From assembly GCA_020809705.1 (NCBI GenBank), contig CP085833.1, positions 5,022,001 through 5,086,000 on the forward strand: 64,000 nucleotides of DNA, given 5' to 3'. A program made the translations under genes and the position numbers. The notes beneath the pieces are model-generated. The model saw only the letters and a program-made list of their open reading frames with translations, had not been told where the DNA came from and ran no database searches. This document shows, piece by piece, positions 37,750 to 49,866 of the stretch. The stretch is from Calonectria ilicicola. Lineage: Eukaryota; Ascomycota; Sordariomycetes; Hypocreales; Nectriaceae. The first letter of the stretch is position 1. The number at the start of each line of letters is the position of its first letter.

Positions 37750-39910
37750 ACATAGTGGTGCAGACCAATAAATTACGGATATGAGTTCAGCAAGACGTTT
37801 CCATGTTCAACAAAATCATGCCTTTTCTTACATCAGAAAATCATTGTCAACTGTGAGTGGCAGTGATGCTGTTAAGACCGGAACCGTAGTAAGGCCACGG
37901 GTTGGTGTAAATTGATTCTTGCATGGGTGGTGTACCATGGGGTGAGTGAGACCACACACCGTAGGCTTTATCACTCAACGGGACGGTTACCTGGATATTT
38001 ATCCGTAAAGGAAATGTACATTAATGAATGATGTCTCCTTTAAGCTAGATTGGTTGGTCATACTTCTGTCTATGCTACAGCCGTATGTGGAACCGTACAG
38101 CGGGCCCGTTTCATGTCTGCTCAATTACCCACAACTTGGAAGGAGGCACAACAAATGTTGTTCCTACTTCATGCCTTACTTTGATCTTTGGTGTGACTAT
38201 TTGGATTGTGATAAGGCTTTATTCTCTTACTCGGACCGTTGATCAGAATAGGCCGTTGCTCAGAGGTGAGAAAAAAAGATAGCCGGGATGATATTGTTGG
38301 GGTCGGGGGGTTTCAATGGCCTGGTGAGATAAATTTATTCCATTCCGGCTAATGAACTATCTGAAGTATGACATGCCCAAACTCAGAGGAGACTGGGATA
38401 TCAACTTGTAATGGCTTAGCTCTGTTAGCTGGCTGGATCCGCTGAAGCGAAACGTCCAAGCTAATGCCGAGGTTAAGGCTGAAAGACTGACTAAGCAGCG
38501 ACAAAGGCCTGGATGATGGGTTTTGAGTAAGATTGGGAATAGGTATCGGGCAGGATGCTGGAATCTAAAGGAAATGGTCTGATTTTGTGTTTTGGTGACA
38601 GAGTTGTCATGAGTAGTTTTATTGATGACCTGACTCTGATATTAACCATTGCGGCTCCGGAAAATTGATGCGTTGTACTTGTATTTTGATATCTAAGGAA
38701 TCTTAGGTGGCCATCTTTCCTTAGGCTGTGAGTAGTTCACGCCTGGAATCCAGGCACGAATGTCAGGGTCCATCCACAGCACGAACCATTGGAGCGCTAT
38801 CGCCAACATCGTTAGCGCTGAGACACGTGCGTGTTAGCTTCAGGGCTGCTGGGCCGCGACACACTGGTGGTGCGAAATGTGGCATGATTGTAGGGCTCCC
38901 AGACGAATGACTCCTTCTGATTGGGACCGCTCGTGGACTGGCAAATGGCTTGTATTCTTCGAAGCCGAATGTATTTGGCAAGCTGCTGCATCCTGATCTG
39001 GCATGGGATACTTGAAAACGAGATTTAAGCCGCTACGTATTGCACTCTACTGAGGCTTCGAAGCCGACGAGCGGGTAAATAGGGTTCGCGTTTTGAGAGG
39101 TGGCGTTCGAGTTTCATCATGATCTGAGACTTTCAGGCTGCGGCAACGTGTCGTGATTCGAAAAATTGCCAAAATATTTCCCTGTCTTCAGAGTGGCACT
39201 AACGTGTGCAATCCCGGCACATCTGGTGGGTATGGATTGGGATTTCTTCACCTCCTCTGAGGCTCTGAGACGCGTGGCGCCGCTGGGGCATCGAGGCCGT
39301 GGGACTATCAACGCTCAGACCGGCGCTAAGCCTTCGCCAGTATCGGCAGTCATCCATTCCGCCGAGACGAGTAAGCAATGGCGGCAAAACTTGTTTGTCC
39401 CTGGCCTGGAACCTCGTGGTTTTGTTATCAACACTCTAAGTTGAACTCGCATGGCGTGATTTCAAATCAGCGGTGGTAAAATTAATCTTGGCTGCGGATC
39501 CTTTCGAACAACTTAGAACCCGCTTGAACCTGTTAAGAAAAGCCGTAGATTGGCCATCTATCATGGCTTTTTTTTATCACCTTTGCACAGAAAGAAAGGG
39601 AGCATGCGGTTTTAGAGTTTCCAGGGATTGTGGTTCGTCTTGATGATCTCCCGGAAGCTAGGCCAAACTAGCGCCGGTCGCCTAGAGCCCTGACGCTGGC
39701 GAGCACCATGTTCAATCTCCAACGTGCAGCGGGGCCGTATTCTTGCGGCTCTGGCATGCCAAATGGGCCCCTTTCATAGTCACTGCACAGAGCTATACAA
39801 GGCCCAGGTTCCCTGGTTCATCCCTACCGTGGTTTGCTTTTGAAGCGAGCTAATTGCAATGAATTGCTGCACCCTTTCCCTCCATCAATTGGTGTATTGA
39901 CGTTGCCATC
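37750..39910. other. Intergenic, no gene seen
   Basis: 2.2 kb without a frame of recognisable family. Only short open stretches (at most about 90 codons) occur, on both strands, with no splice-consistent extension that I could build. Confidence 0.5.
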
Positions 39911-41465
39911 ATGCCTGTCACTGAGTATAGGCCGTCGGTAAGACTGACCTGAGCTGTTGGCCGAGGTGGATGTATCGCAGATTCTAATCCTTAGTCAGTT
40001 TCTCGTTGAAGCATGGGCTTTGTACGGAATAGGAACTGCAATTCTATTCTTGCGTTTTGCCGTCCGCATCAAGACCGTGGGGTTTCGGGGTTTCCAAGGC
40101 GATGACTTCTTTGCTGGACTTGTCATTATGTTCTACGCCATAGATGCCATGACAGTACATCTGATATGTATGTGACAAGCATGCAATCATTTCTCTAATT
40201 GCTAATGTGTGTTAGATTACTGGGGAACAAATATGGAAGCGGCCGTCTTGATGAAACAGAATCGTATGTTCCTTCTTCAACTATCCGACCATCAACCGAC
40301 TCCTCACCCTTTGTAGCACTCTCAAGCCACGACATCAACGAGTTCACAAAAGGTTCAAAGCTTGAATTGACCGCTTGGTACTCCTATACCGCGCTCATTT
40401 GGTGCCTGAAAGGAACAATGCTGTGCTTCTTTTCTAGAATGACTATTGGTACATGGCACAATATGTTCGTTAGGGCAGCTTCTGCGATTTGCGGTCTTGG
40501 GTACTTGGCTGTGTTCCTTACGGTAACAAGATTTATCATGTGACTGGAGTTTGACGGAAAGGCTAACGGGGATTGACAGATCACATTTGGTTGCTATCCA
40601 ATGCACAAAAACTGGCAGTACGTAAAATTGGACATATTCTTTAAAATGATTCAACTAACCTTTTGGCCTTTAGGGTTGTCCCAACTCCCGGAAGTTTGTT
40701 TCCCTTTCAATGCTACGGCGTAAAATGAACGTAGCTCACATCAGATAATAGGGAAATGCACATTCAGAATGCAAAACTTGGTTGTCACAACCGTCTTCAA
40801 CATCCTGTTGGTAAATTGGCTCAGAGTACTCTACTCATGTCTGACAAATACACAGTACCGATGCCCTCATCCTTTGCATTCCCTTGCCTCTACTGTGGAA
40901 GCTTCAAGTCCCTCCCAAGAAGTAAGTCTGTTTTCATAAGGAAATGATACACAAATATACTGACTCTGGGAGAAAATTTGTCATTGGCCTGCTCCTTTCG
41001 TCTGGTCTTTTCGTCATTTCGGCTGCCATTATCCGAGTGGTTTTAACATTGTCTGGAGCGCCCTCTGCCTTGACAATTAACAGTTGGGGTGTGCGCGAGA
41101 CTATTGTTGGCATTATCACTGTCAATATTCCTGTCCTAAGGCCAATGTTCAAGAAATCATTCTGGAATGGCGTGCCTACTACACATAGCAATACCTTGAG
41201 AACAACAACCTTGGGTGGGAAATCAACTGATATTACAGGGCCATATGAACTTACCACAAGCATCAACAACGATGGAGCAGCTGATTCAAATAGGGTACAT
41301 AGCAGTCAGGAATCCATCGTCGGAAAGGCTGGATTCCCGAACTCGGTAGTGGTTCGCACAACGTATGCCATCACTCATGAACAGGGTGTAGAAGATGACG
41401 AATCGTGGTATGAACGTAATAGAGGGAACAAGGCGTCAGTTCATGCTGGATCTGGCGAGGTATAA
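39911..41465 (+). CDS. Fungal rhodopsin-like integral membrane protein (7-TM), possible frame break
   Basis: Built as 39911..39937, 39981..40167, 40216..40263, 40317..40522, 40580..40617, 40674..40693, 40752..40810, 40856..40921, 40973..41465. Conserved family blocks appear in order: GFRGFQGDDFFA, YYWGTNMEAAV, KLELTAWYSYTALIWCLKG, ITFGCYPMHKNWQ, DALILCIPLPLLWKLQVPPKK and SALTINSWGVRETIVGIITV. This is the plasma-membrane family with a Pth11-like topology, of unproven function. All junctions close except 40810/40856, where the obvious GT-AG intron leaves the frame one base off. Either a frameshift has broken the gene or an unusual junction was missed. The start MPVTEYRPS requires a 43-nt first intron. 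Confidence 0.7.
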
Positions 41466-42186
41466 GATTAATGTCATGTTGGGTTGAACTTCTATTTGAT
41501 CTCTACTGAACCATAAAGTTAGCTCTTGTACAAATCACAAAGCTGATCGGCGCAAAGGCCAAGACTATTGTAGTTGTATTATAATGCTCTATCTGATGTA
41601 ATGAGTGGAATGTTATATCTTGTTATCAAAGTAGTACATATTTTCCTCTCTAATGTGATCATTAATAACAGAAATTATATTTATGTTTTTGTCGTAAAGA
41701 TTTACCTCTCCCCCTTAAGAATCTCGCACCATGGGTGACCCCAGGCCACAAAGTCTTAGGCGAAGGGCCCATTGATCAAAGGCCTTGAAACAATATTTTC
41801 TCCTCTCTTAACATAGCTAGCATAAGGCTAAACTAATGTTAGAGTTACTATGGACCCTTGAGATTTCTAGGGACCGAGAAGCTATTGCTAAATTGATGCC
41901 ATTTAACTGTTGAACATGTTCGACTTTACATACCAAAAAGGTAGCGGACAGCGGGGAGGCAGACCAAGAATAATTCTTATTTGCTGTACTTCCTTGAGAG
42001 GTCTTCTTTCCTAATTACTTTTAATTTTGAATGCAATTTTCTTGTAGAGGGCAAATCCAAATAATACCATTGATTCTTGTATGTTTTTGTTGAACGACGT
42101 CTGAGACGTTCGGTCGTTTAACTCCGCTCCCGAATCAGAATCCAGATCATAATACCCACACCAACCAACTTTAAGTGCAATCCTAT
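41466..42186. other. Intergenic, no gene seen
   Basis: 720 nt between convergent genes, AT-rich, with no supported feature. Confidence 0.5.
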
Positions 42187-43152
42187 TTACAAACTCTTCA
42201 TCACACGCACGCGATTTTCCTTAGCTCGAGCAGCTATCGGGATATCCCCGGGCCCAACGTCGTAGCCATGAGGAACTCCTGGATGCATGTGTAACTCGAC
42301 TTCGACGTCTGCAGCACCCAGTCGAGAAGCGTACACAAGTATCTCATCCCGAAAAAGATCCAAACTTCCGGTATCAATGTAAGTGGAAGGAAGGCCAGCA
42401 ACGCTAGTAGCTCTGGCTGGAGCCGCGTATGGAGACACAATCGCGTCCGGATCTCCCGCACCGGGTCCAATATATGCTCTCCATGCAAGTTTGTTAAACC
42501 CATCAGTCCAGACTAAAAGTTTATTGAGATCACTTTCTGGGTCAATATTTGTTCTATCATCAAGCATGGGATAAATCAGAATTTGCTTGGAAATAGGAGG
42601 AGAGAGCTTCCGGTCCCTGGCCATCAAAGAGACTCCTGCTGCAATGCCACCACCGGCACTATCCCCCATGACTGCGATACGATTCGGGTCAACGTTAAAC
42701 TCCTCAGATTTCGCGATAAGCCACTTTAGTGCTGCGTAGCAGTCCTCGGTGGGTGTTGGATGAGGGAACTCTGGCGCCACACGATATTCGACGGCAAAAC
42801 ATTGGACGCCAGAGAAGGACACGTATTGAGCCACAGGCGAGCGGAACATTGGATTGACATTGCAAGACACTGCTCCCCCTCCATGAATATATATAACAGC
42901 AGGTTGAAGTGCATTCACCACAGAGCCAGCCAACTGGAATCGGTGAACTGCAATGTTCTTCTCATCATATGATGAGACGTTGAATATTGTTTCTGTGACA
43001 TTTGTTGGAAATGGGACGGCTAGACATAAACCACCCAGAATGGCTTCGTTCATAGCGCGTAGTTCAAAAACATCCTTAGGCTGTGGTGGGGGGCCAGACT
43101 GGCCTGGGTTGACTTTGGCAACATAATCAGAATCGAATTTGAGGCCGCACAT
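42187..43152 (-). CDS. Alpha/beta hydrolase, hormone-sensitive-lipase family esterase
   Basis: Intronless, 321 aa. Oxyanion-hole motif YIHGGG, nucleophile in GDSAGGG, the catalytic Asp in DLFRDE and the His in HPGVPHGYD are all present with normal spacing. Enzymes of this group hydrolyse short acyl esters and lactones. No signal peptide, so intracellular. A GTGGGGC copy lies at 43296-43302, about 145 nt upstream, which could tie it to the catabolic set, but only as a single site. C-terminus ends VMKSL; SL-type ends are weak PTS1 candidates at best. Confidence 0.9.
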   Translation of the reverse strand: MCGLKFDSDYVAKVNPGQSGPPPQPKDVFELRAMNEAILGGLCLAVPFPTNVTETIFNVSSYDEKNIAVHRFQLAGSVVNALQPAVIYIHGGGAVSCNVNPMFRSPVAQYVSFSGVQCFAVEYRVAPEFPHPTPTEDCYAALKWLIAKSEEFNVDPNRIAVMGDSAGGGIAAGVSLMARDRKLSPPISKQILIYPMLDDRTNIDPESDLNKLLVWTDGFNKLAWRAYIGPGAGDPDAIVSPYAAPARATSVAGLPSTYIDTGSLDLFRDEILVYASRLGAADVEVELHMHPGVPHGYDVGPGDIPIAARAKENRVRVMKSL

Positions 43153-45267
43153 TTCGAAGATGGGTCTAAGTGACTATTTCAAAGAAGATCAACTTGGAGC
43201 ACCCACATAAAAGCATCCTATTTTCAAGCAAAAATAGTTGCATCCAGTGGCCTTTTGTACTAAATGATCAACTTTGATTATGGGCACAACGACTGGTGGG
43301 GCTGCAATAGTTGCATCAGCCGCCCGACCTCCAAACCTTAACAACGTTTCATTCAAACTCTATCCATCCGTCTAACTAAATTCGTTAATTAGCGTGATAT
43401 TCGAGTGAAGCAGGAGCAATGCGTTACTGTATCTCTGGTCAACGCTAGTTCAACTAATGCTCAACACAAGCCACTGACTGGCCCAAGTCACTGGACCATC
43501 ACCCAATAACAAGCTGTAAAGCTATTAACTAGTCATATTTCTTGGAGAGATTAGTGTTCCTAACCTGACGTCCTGTGGCTGTCAGGCCAGTGGGACATAA
43601 ATAAAACTAATGAATTTATCACTCCTTACCAAAACAAGTTTAAGATCTATTCTGATCTGGCCTCTTAACAAGCCATGTATTGGTCGGCATATTTCAATGC
43701 ACATCTCTTGGAACTATGAGACACTTAAAACGCCATTTAATACTGTAAAAAAAATGAACCGCTACAAGAAACTTCGCCTCCGATGTGCAAAGTTTTAACT
43801 GATCATTACAATATACAATTTATGCTTGATGTGGCCAGTTGTGCTGATGTTGGTGGAATTTCCAACTCCAGATTATGTGGTGGTTGGTACGTTCAAATCC
43901 CCATTTATTTACCTTTTTAATAACTTTTAGTTGCTTGCAGCTTTTTAATTGCTGTATTTCATGATAATTTTCCAACCATGCCGCTTGTGTTAGAATGTGT
44001 TGGCGCTGGGTCTAGGTTGATGTGATTATATCAAAAAAAAAAAAAAAAACACGATCCATTTCTTGACACTGAACTTCACACATCACGGAAAGTCGGCACC
44101 CTAACGACGCTATTACTAACCGAGTTCCCAAGAATCCGCATTAGTGCAAATTTTATTTGCTTGATAGCCTTTCCCCGGTTGCTTGGTGGGTTTATCCCGT
44201 TGACATGGGATTGCCCCGCACTCTCGTCCGACACAGACGATAAACAATCCTGCGGTTGAGAAAGGCACTCCACGTCTGTGCCTCCTTTGCCTCGGTAAAT
44301 ATTCTAAAGTGGGGGATAGCCCTGGTCATGGTCCGTTGGTTACGTCATGACTGTCCACGACATTTAACAATGTGACTCAATCTACTGTTTTTAATAATAA
44401 ATAGATTGCACAGCATTCCGTCACCCTAGAGCAGCAGATATCTCCCTGTTCTAACATTCCGTCCAAGTGTCATCCTAAGTTGCAGCATTATCACTTGGGT
44501 GCTTCATTATTTATTGCAGCTCGAGTAGGAGCAACATTCTGGCGTGGCCTCAGGCACTAGTGGACGGCTGAATTCCTATATCCTCGTGTGCCAAACAAGT
44601 ACACTTTATGTATGACCCAGGCAGCCATAACTTGTTGAGACTAACCTATCATCTAAACATAAAAGACAAAAGGGTTTCACATCTTTATCAATATCTTTGT
44701 AATTAACATGATATATATGCAGATCAATGTGATGAACAATGTGTAGAATGGTGTGACACACAATGGTTAAGTTACACATCATATCAATTAGACGATGAGA
44801 AATTCCGGGTGGGAGATAAATTTCGATTGGAAAATCCTCAAATCTTCGGGAACCGCATGATTCCGATTCCCTTCCCCAGTGGGCATCTAATAACATTTTC
44901 TATCTAGGTTAGCGACAGTCTCATAGATATTTCATATATAATCAAGTAAATTTGCCAAGTAGACGAACTTAGTTCTTTTGACTAGTTCGGAACTATCATT
45001 CTCCATCAAAATCTATACTTCAACGCCACCGACAGCGACGACAAAAATGACAAACACAAACTCGGAGATATTTAGCTTCCGTTACCTTGACTAATATGTA
45101 TGGAATGAGAGCACCAAATCTACCTAGGCTCGCGAACCTGGTCATATCTAACATTACTCACCAGGAATCCAATGCCATCATACGAATCTATGATTTCATG
45201 GTCGAATTTAGAAGAATTGAAAATACTATTATGTGGAATATTTACTATCACTTAATAACTCTCATCG
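43153..45267. other. Intergenic, no gene seen
   Basis: 2.1 kb, AT-rich, with an A-run near 44033-44049. The part from about 45000 may hold unrecognisable 5' debris of the P450 remnant that follows. Confidence 0.5.
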
Positions 45268-45908
45268 GCAATTGTTGAAGCTGGATCAGACAAAACTGCG
45301 GCCAGCATCACCAACGGTCTTCTATATCTCAGTTATTTGCCCCATGTAAGTGCAAAGGCCCATGAAGAGATTGTACGAGTCGTGGGAAGTAGTAGATTGC
45401 CAACTCTCAGCGATGATCTTCCCTATGTCCGAGCGATTGTGAAGGAAACTTTTAGGATTCGTCCTGCCACAATGGCAGTTTGGCCTCACGATGCAGATAA
45501 AGATATCGAGTACCAAGGTGACATTATTCCAGAAGGGAAGGCTCTCATGCTATACAAGAACGGTATTCAAATGGACCCAGCGGTTTATCCAGAGCCCTGC
45601 AGATTTAAACCAGAATGATTTCTCAACCACCCACAAAAAGCTGGAGAGCACGTTGGAATCGCTGATCGTATGAAACTAGAAGGAGAATATTACCAGGAAT
45701 TCATGTCGCTGAAAACAGTCTCCATGTTGTTTTCGCAATACCGTGAGCTTTCACGATTCTTCCATCATTGGGTGACAATGGTGATGAGCTGCCGGTTGGT
45801 GGATCTGACGATCCATTTCTAATGGGGGCAGTAACAATGGCGAAACCGTACCCATGTCAATTTATCCCTCGCAATTCAGAGGTGGAGAAAGCTCTTGTTC
45901 GAGAATAG
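45268..45908 (+). pseudogene. Cytochrome P450 remnant (C-terminal half)
   Basis: Recognisable P450 segments: the I-helix AIVEAGSDKTAAS (45268 on), the K-helix VKETFRIRPATMAVWPH with the ExxR pair, the segment DPAVYPEPCRFKPE and the L-helix PGIHVAENSLHVVFA. It is dead: a TGA replaces an Arg codon at 45616-45618, a second TGA replaces an expected Trp at 45744-45746, the frame shifts between them, and the haem-ligand Cys codon of the (F/Y)-x-x-GRRxCPG motif reads Leu (RRRILPG). The N-terminal half is not recognisable. Both stops are transitions from sense codons. Confidence 0.85.
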
Positions 45909-46969
45909 AAGAGCGCGGAAATTGAAGGATTTTGGCTCGGCGATCGCAAAGTTGGCATTGACGGTGTTATCGTATCCCCACAACAGTACCAAAAGCAATG
46001 AGCTCAAAGTTGATTCTTGTGAGAAATGCTTCGATTTTACCATATACGTAATTACAATACCCCAGAACTTTACAGAGATTCCTTCCTTTCGCACCCACGT
46101 GTTCCGTTCACATGTTGGACGAATAATTACTTTATACTCTTTTTTTTCGCCTGTAGAGACAGGAGTCCAATACCAAGGTACTTTTTGAGCCTGTAATCTA
46201 CTATGAGGCGGCCGGATTGAGTAGCGGTATCCACAGTTATGTGTGATTACCAGTGTGGTCCTTCGATTAGCATCTCCGAGGTGATATCGTAGTTTCTCCA
46301 GAAATCCATCAAAAAGTCATCAACTGTTAGTGCTAATTCTAGAATATTGGATGACCGGAGCACAAGAAATACCACGCTTCTTGATTCGACTGTGATTCTC
46401 AGTCTCAGTGTGGTCTAGGGTTGGCATTCTCGCGTCCGCCAAATTCAACTATGCCAATTCTGGAACTGATCTCGGAACCGGGTAATCGGTTTCTCATTGG
46501 ACAATTACAACCCCTTTCCGCGTATTGCCCCTAGACTAATTTATCTGCAACGCATCTCCGCAACTCTTTCGTGCCACATTATTGGACTAGCAGAGCATCT
46601 GAATGCGTCCCGGGGTAAGTCTTTCCGCTGGAATTACGTGGGCTCTCCAATTTTCTAATAACATTATTAAGCATGGTGATTATTTTATGCTTCAAAAAAG
46701 GTTACATGAGCATTTTGGGGGGTCTGACTCCACTTCTGAGCCGATGGGGGAGCAACTTCAACAACGAATCGGGCCGTTGATGGACCTGACCACCGGTGAT
46801 CGGATGCCGCGTAGTTGCCGTTTGTAAGACTTGATGGGTGGCATCTTCTGATTCAAGTTGTGTATAAAAGCTTCTATGCGTTGACTGCAAAAGAAAAAGT
46901 AAACTCATTCGCAGCAGTTATTTCTGTAGCCTTATTCTTTAACACCAACAACAATAAAAAAACAGCAAT
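45909..46969. other. Intergenic, promoter of the secreted protein
   Basis: 1.06 kb without a supported gene; GTATAAAAG at about 46861-46869 is a TATA-like element about 105 nt before the next ATG. Confidence 0.5.
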
Positions 46970-48064
46970 ATGGTTTCAGCAAAATTATCAGCAACCGTTA
47001 TAGCTTCCATTAGCGGCATCGCAGCTGCGTATGCCCCGGGGCTAGAAGTTGCATATTCGCTGGACAGGGCGACGCAGGGCATCGCCATTTCCAGTGACGG
47101 CCGCAAGTTCTTGTCGCAGCGATACTCAACAACTCTTCCTCCTCAAGCAGTCGAGCTTCTCAATGACAATACTACTGTATTGTACCCGGATGAAGCGTGG
47201 AATTCTTGGAATTCTAGCGTCGACCCCAAAACGGCCTTCGTCAGCATTGATGGGGCGCGTATTGGCCCTGATGGGCGTTATTGGGTCGTTGACGGGGGTA
47301 CCACAGATGACAGCGGAGTCCTCGTTAATGGATCTTCTAAGCTCGTTGGTGTCAACCTCACCACCAACGCCGTCGATAAGATATATTATCTCGACAATAT
47401 CACGGCTATTGGTAGCGGGATTGATGATGTCCGATTCAGTGCCAGCGGTGAAATCGCCTACCTTAGCGACACTGCTGGAGCTCTCCTTGTGTTGGACCTC
47501 AAAAGCGGTGATGGAAAACGCGTCTTGGGGGATGACCCCTCAGCGCAAGCATGGTTCCCAATGTCTTACAATGGTAGTTTGGTTCAAGGATACCAAGGGG
47601 AGGGAAGTACTCTCTCGGTCGGCTTAGATCAAATTGAGGTCTCTCCGGACGGCGTCTATCTATACTATCAGCCTTGTAACGGCGGATTGTACAGAATTGA
47701 GACCAAATATGTTGATGGCGTCTTGACAAATGCCACCCTGGAGGCCACACTGGGCGATTACGCTGAACCATTTGCCAATACACCAAGCACTGGTGGGACC
47801 ACTATCGACGGCGACGGTAACATTTATATCAGCGATACCAACCTTTTGGCTATCTGGAAAGTTAAACCTGACGGAAGTGCGTCAATTCTTGTACAAGATG
47901 ACGCTTTAGTCTGGACAGACCTCATGTGGGTTGATGCCGAGCAGAACTTGTGGCTCCCAGCTTCTCAAATGCGACCCGGTGGTAATGGTCTGATGGCGGA
48001 TGGCCCGAATTATATCTTCACATACCCGATTAACGCCGGCCCCTCCCTCATTGACCACGCTTAA
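46970..48064 (+). CDS. Secreted major-royal-jelly/yellow-family beta-propeller protein
   Basis: Intronless, 364 aa. A signal peptide covers about residues 1-21 (hydrophobic, ending in AAAYA). Family motifs: IGPDGRYWVVDGG, IAYLSDTAGALLVLDLKSGDG and the repeated DGDGNIYISDTNLLAIW blade. Several NxS/T sequons (NDNTT, NSSV, NGSS, NLTT, NATL) suggest glycosylation. Fungal members are extracellular; enzymatic activities reported for the wider six-blade propeller group include lactonases. I cannot assign a substrate. Confidence 0.85.
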   Translation: MVSAKLSATVIASISGIAAAYAPGLEVAYSLDRATQGIAISSDGRKFLSQRYSTTLPPQAVELLNDNTTVLYPDEAWNSWNSSVDPKTAFVSIDGARIGPDGRYWVVDGGTTDDSGVLVNGSSKLVGVNLTTNAVDKIYYLDNITAIGSGIDDVRFSASGEIAYLSDTAGALLVLDLKSGDGKRVLGDDPSAQAWFPMSYNGSLVQGYQGEGSTLSVGLDQIEVSPDGVYLYYQPCNGGLYRIETKYVDGVLTNATLEATLGDYAEPFANTPSTGGTTIDGDGNIYISDTNLLAIWKVKPDGSASILVQDDALVWTDLMWVDAEQNLWLPASQMRPGGNGLMADGPNYIFTYPINAGPSLIDHA

Positions 48065-49388
48065 AGGTTTTTGTTTTTTTTTTCTTTTGGGTGAGGGGAG
48101 AGATCTTATTGCCACCTCGCTTCGACACGCTTGCTATGCATGCCAGGGATGCAACTTGAGAATCGGAGCAATAAGCCGTTTAATTAGTTAGAAAACAGTG
48201 ACGTGCCTTCATCATACATCTCAATAAAGTACGCAATTTTTAAGCTACAAAAGTTGAAACTGCATCGTATAGAAGTCACATGAGACAAGTGGATACATGT
48301 CTTCGGCTTCATCTCCGGACCCCATGTCATCCAGGAGTGGGTTCACATCGTGGTTCTCTTCCTGGATGAAATTTTATCCGCACATCCCAATCTGTCCAGA
48401 TATCTGAGAAAATTCGTTCCCGGATCACCATTTCAAACCCCACAGGGAAACTACCACCTAGCAAAGAAGACGCGCGTTCACTTGGAGATCAAGTTTGAGT
48501 CTTGCCCCTCCGGGGCAAATGCCCCCCACGTTCAACATCACACGTTGATCTTTTCAGCCTACATCTAATCAATCAGTTGAAATGAAACGAGCAATTTGAC
48601 TCCCACACCTGGGACAAGGATCATTAGATGCGGGCCGATGATCCCATATTAAGCTATGACATCTCAGATGTTTTACATTCCCATTGCTAGAATTTCACTC
48701 AGGTTATTGCACCACCGCCATAACCCATCCTTCGCAAACCCTCCTCACAGCCAGAACCATCTTAGAAGAAGTTTGTACCCCTTTTCAAATGCAATTTAGT
48801 TCGCTCCTAAACCTATCAACTTTCAGTATTCCTTATTGGAAAGACGACTAGAATTATGATAATGTCATACATGCACTTTGATAGAATTGAAACAATCGGG
48901 CATATGCTTTGTGTCAGTCTGATTATCACACCAATACTTTTCGCTAGCTAGTCACTTTTCTATTGATTCAATCTTGGTTCGAGACCTGTAAGTTGTGTTG
49001 AGCTTTTGCCTTGCCGTGGGAGAACAAAGTGCTGTTACTGCACCGTAGTCAATCAATATGTAGAAAATCTGGATTATCATAAAAGTGTTATTGGGGGGGG
49101 AGGGGATTTCGACAGAAAGCTAAGGTTAGATAGAACGTGTATGGATGAAATTTCGCATAAATGAAGGTTTGAAAGAAATTTTCATTGTGGAATTCTGAAT
49201 CAAACCTGTAAGTGTCGTCATTATCGTCTCGCTGCGCGCATGATGGCCTTGCTACTATGTGTATTGGGACTGAAAGATAAATTGAATGATGTATGTATTA
49301 ATCTTAATGAATGTGAGTTTAAAGTTCTAGTTGAGTGTACTAAGAGCCCTGAGTAAAAAAATGAAATAGAATCTTAATGCGCCCTCAT
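48065..49388. other. Intergenic, no gene seen
   Basis: 1.3 kb between convergent genes. A GGTTCGAGACC string at 48971-48981 looks like a tRNA B box but no cloverleaf forms. Confidence 0.5.
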
Positions 49389-49866
49389 TTACAGCCCACA
49401 GAATTTCTTGTCAACACGGCTGACATCGGTATCAATACGACCAAGTTGGACAGCTTGGTTGTTGGTCAGGGCATTCATCGCTGTTAGGCCGACATTGAGA
49501 CCGTTTGCAGTATGGTCAATGGCAAGAACGTAAATAGTTCTTCCATTATAGGTCGCCTTGTAGCAGAGACCGCAGTTGGGTGAATTCCATCCTGCAATCG
49601 ATTGAGCACCACCGATGTAGGGGAATCTGGGGATGTTGCTCTGTTTTTGCCACCCATATCTGGTAATGAGACCGTTTGCTCCATCAGAGCAAGCAACAAC
49701 GGTGAGGGACCGATTAGGGTCATCATATCCAGTATCGTAGGAGACTACAAATCGAATGTCAACAGATCGAAAGGCGGTGGTAGTTTTGTGAAATGTGGTA
49801 CCAACCTGAGATGGCTGATACAGCCGTAGTCAGGGTAAAGATGGAGAGAATACTAGACAATTGCAT
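49389..49866 (-). CDS. Cerato-platanin family small secreted protein
   Basis: Two exons, complement(49389..49744, 49806..49866), 138 aa. A signal peptide (MQLSSILSIFTLTTAVSA) is followed by the mature start VSYDTGYDDPNRSLTVVACS. Further family marks are GANGLITRYGW, NIPRFPYIGG, AGWNSPNCGLCYKATYNG and the Cys near the end (FCGL), giving the usual four cysteines. The length is exact for the family. These are double-psi-beta-barrel, expansin-like secreted proteins that bind chitin or loosen cellulose and can act as elicitors on plants. The intron at 49745-49805 has a GTTGGT donor. A TATATAA element lies on the coding strand about 150 nt upstream (near 50015). Confidence 0.95.

Noticed and set aside
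39160..39444. 92-codon frame in the 37.8-39.9 kb gap.
   Set aside because: No recognisable family and no exon extension; probably random.
43880..43905. GTTCAAATCCCC string with TGGCCAGTTG about 60 nt upstream, tRNA-like.
   Set aside because: The T-arm and acceptor arm do not pair; not a tRNA.
48971..48981. GGTTCGAGACC, a match to a tRNA B box.
   Set aside because: No A box at the right distance and no acceptor or anticodon stem can be formed around it.
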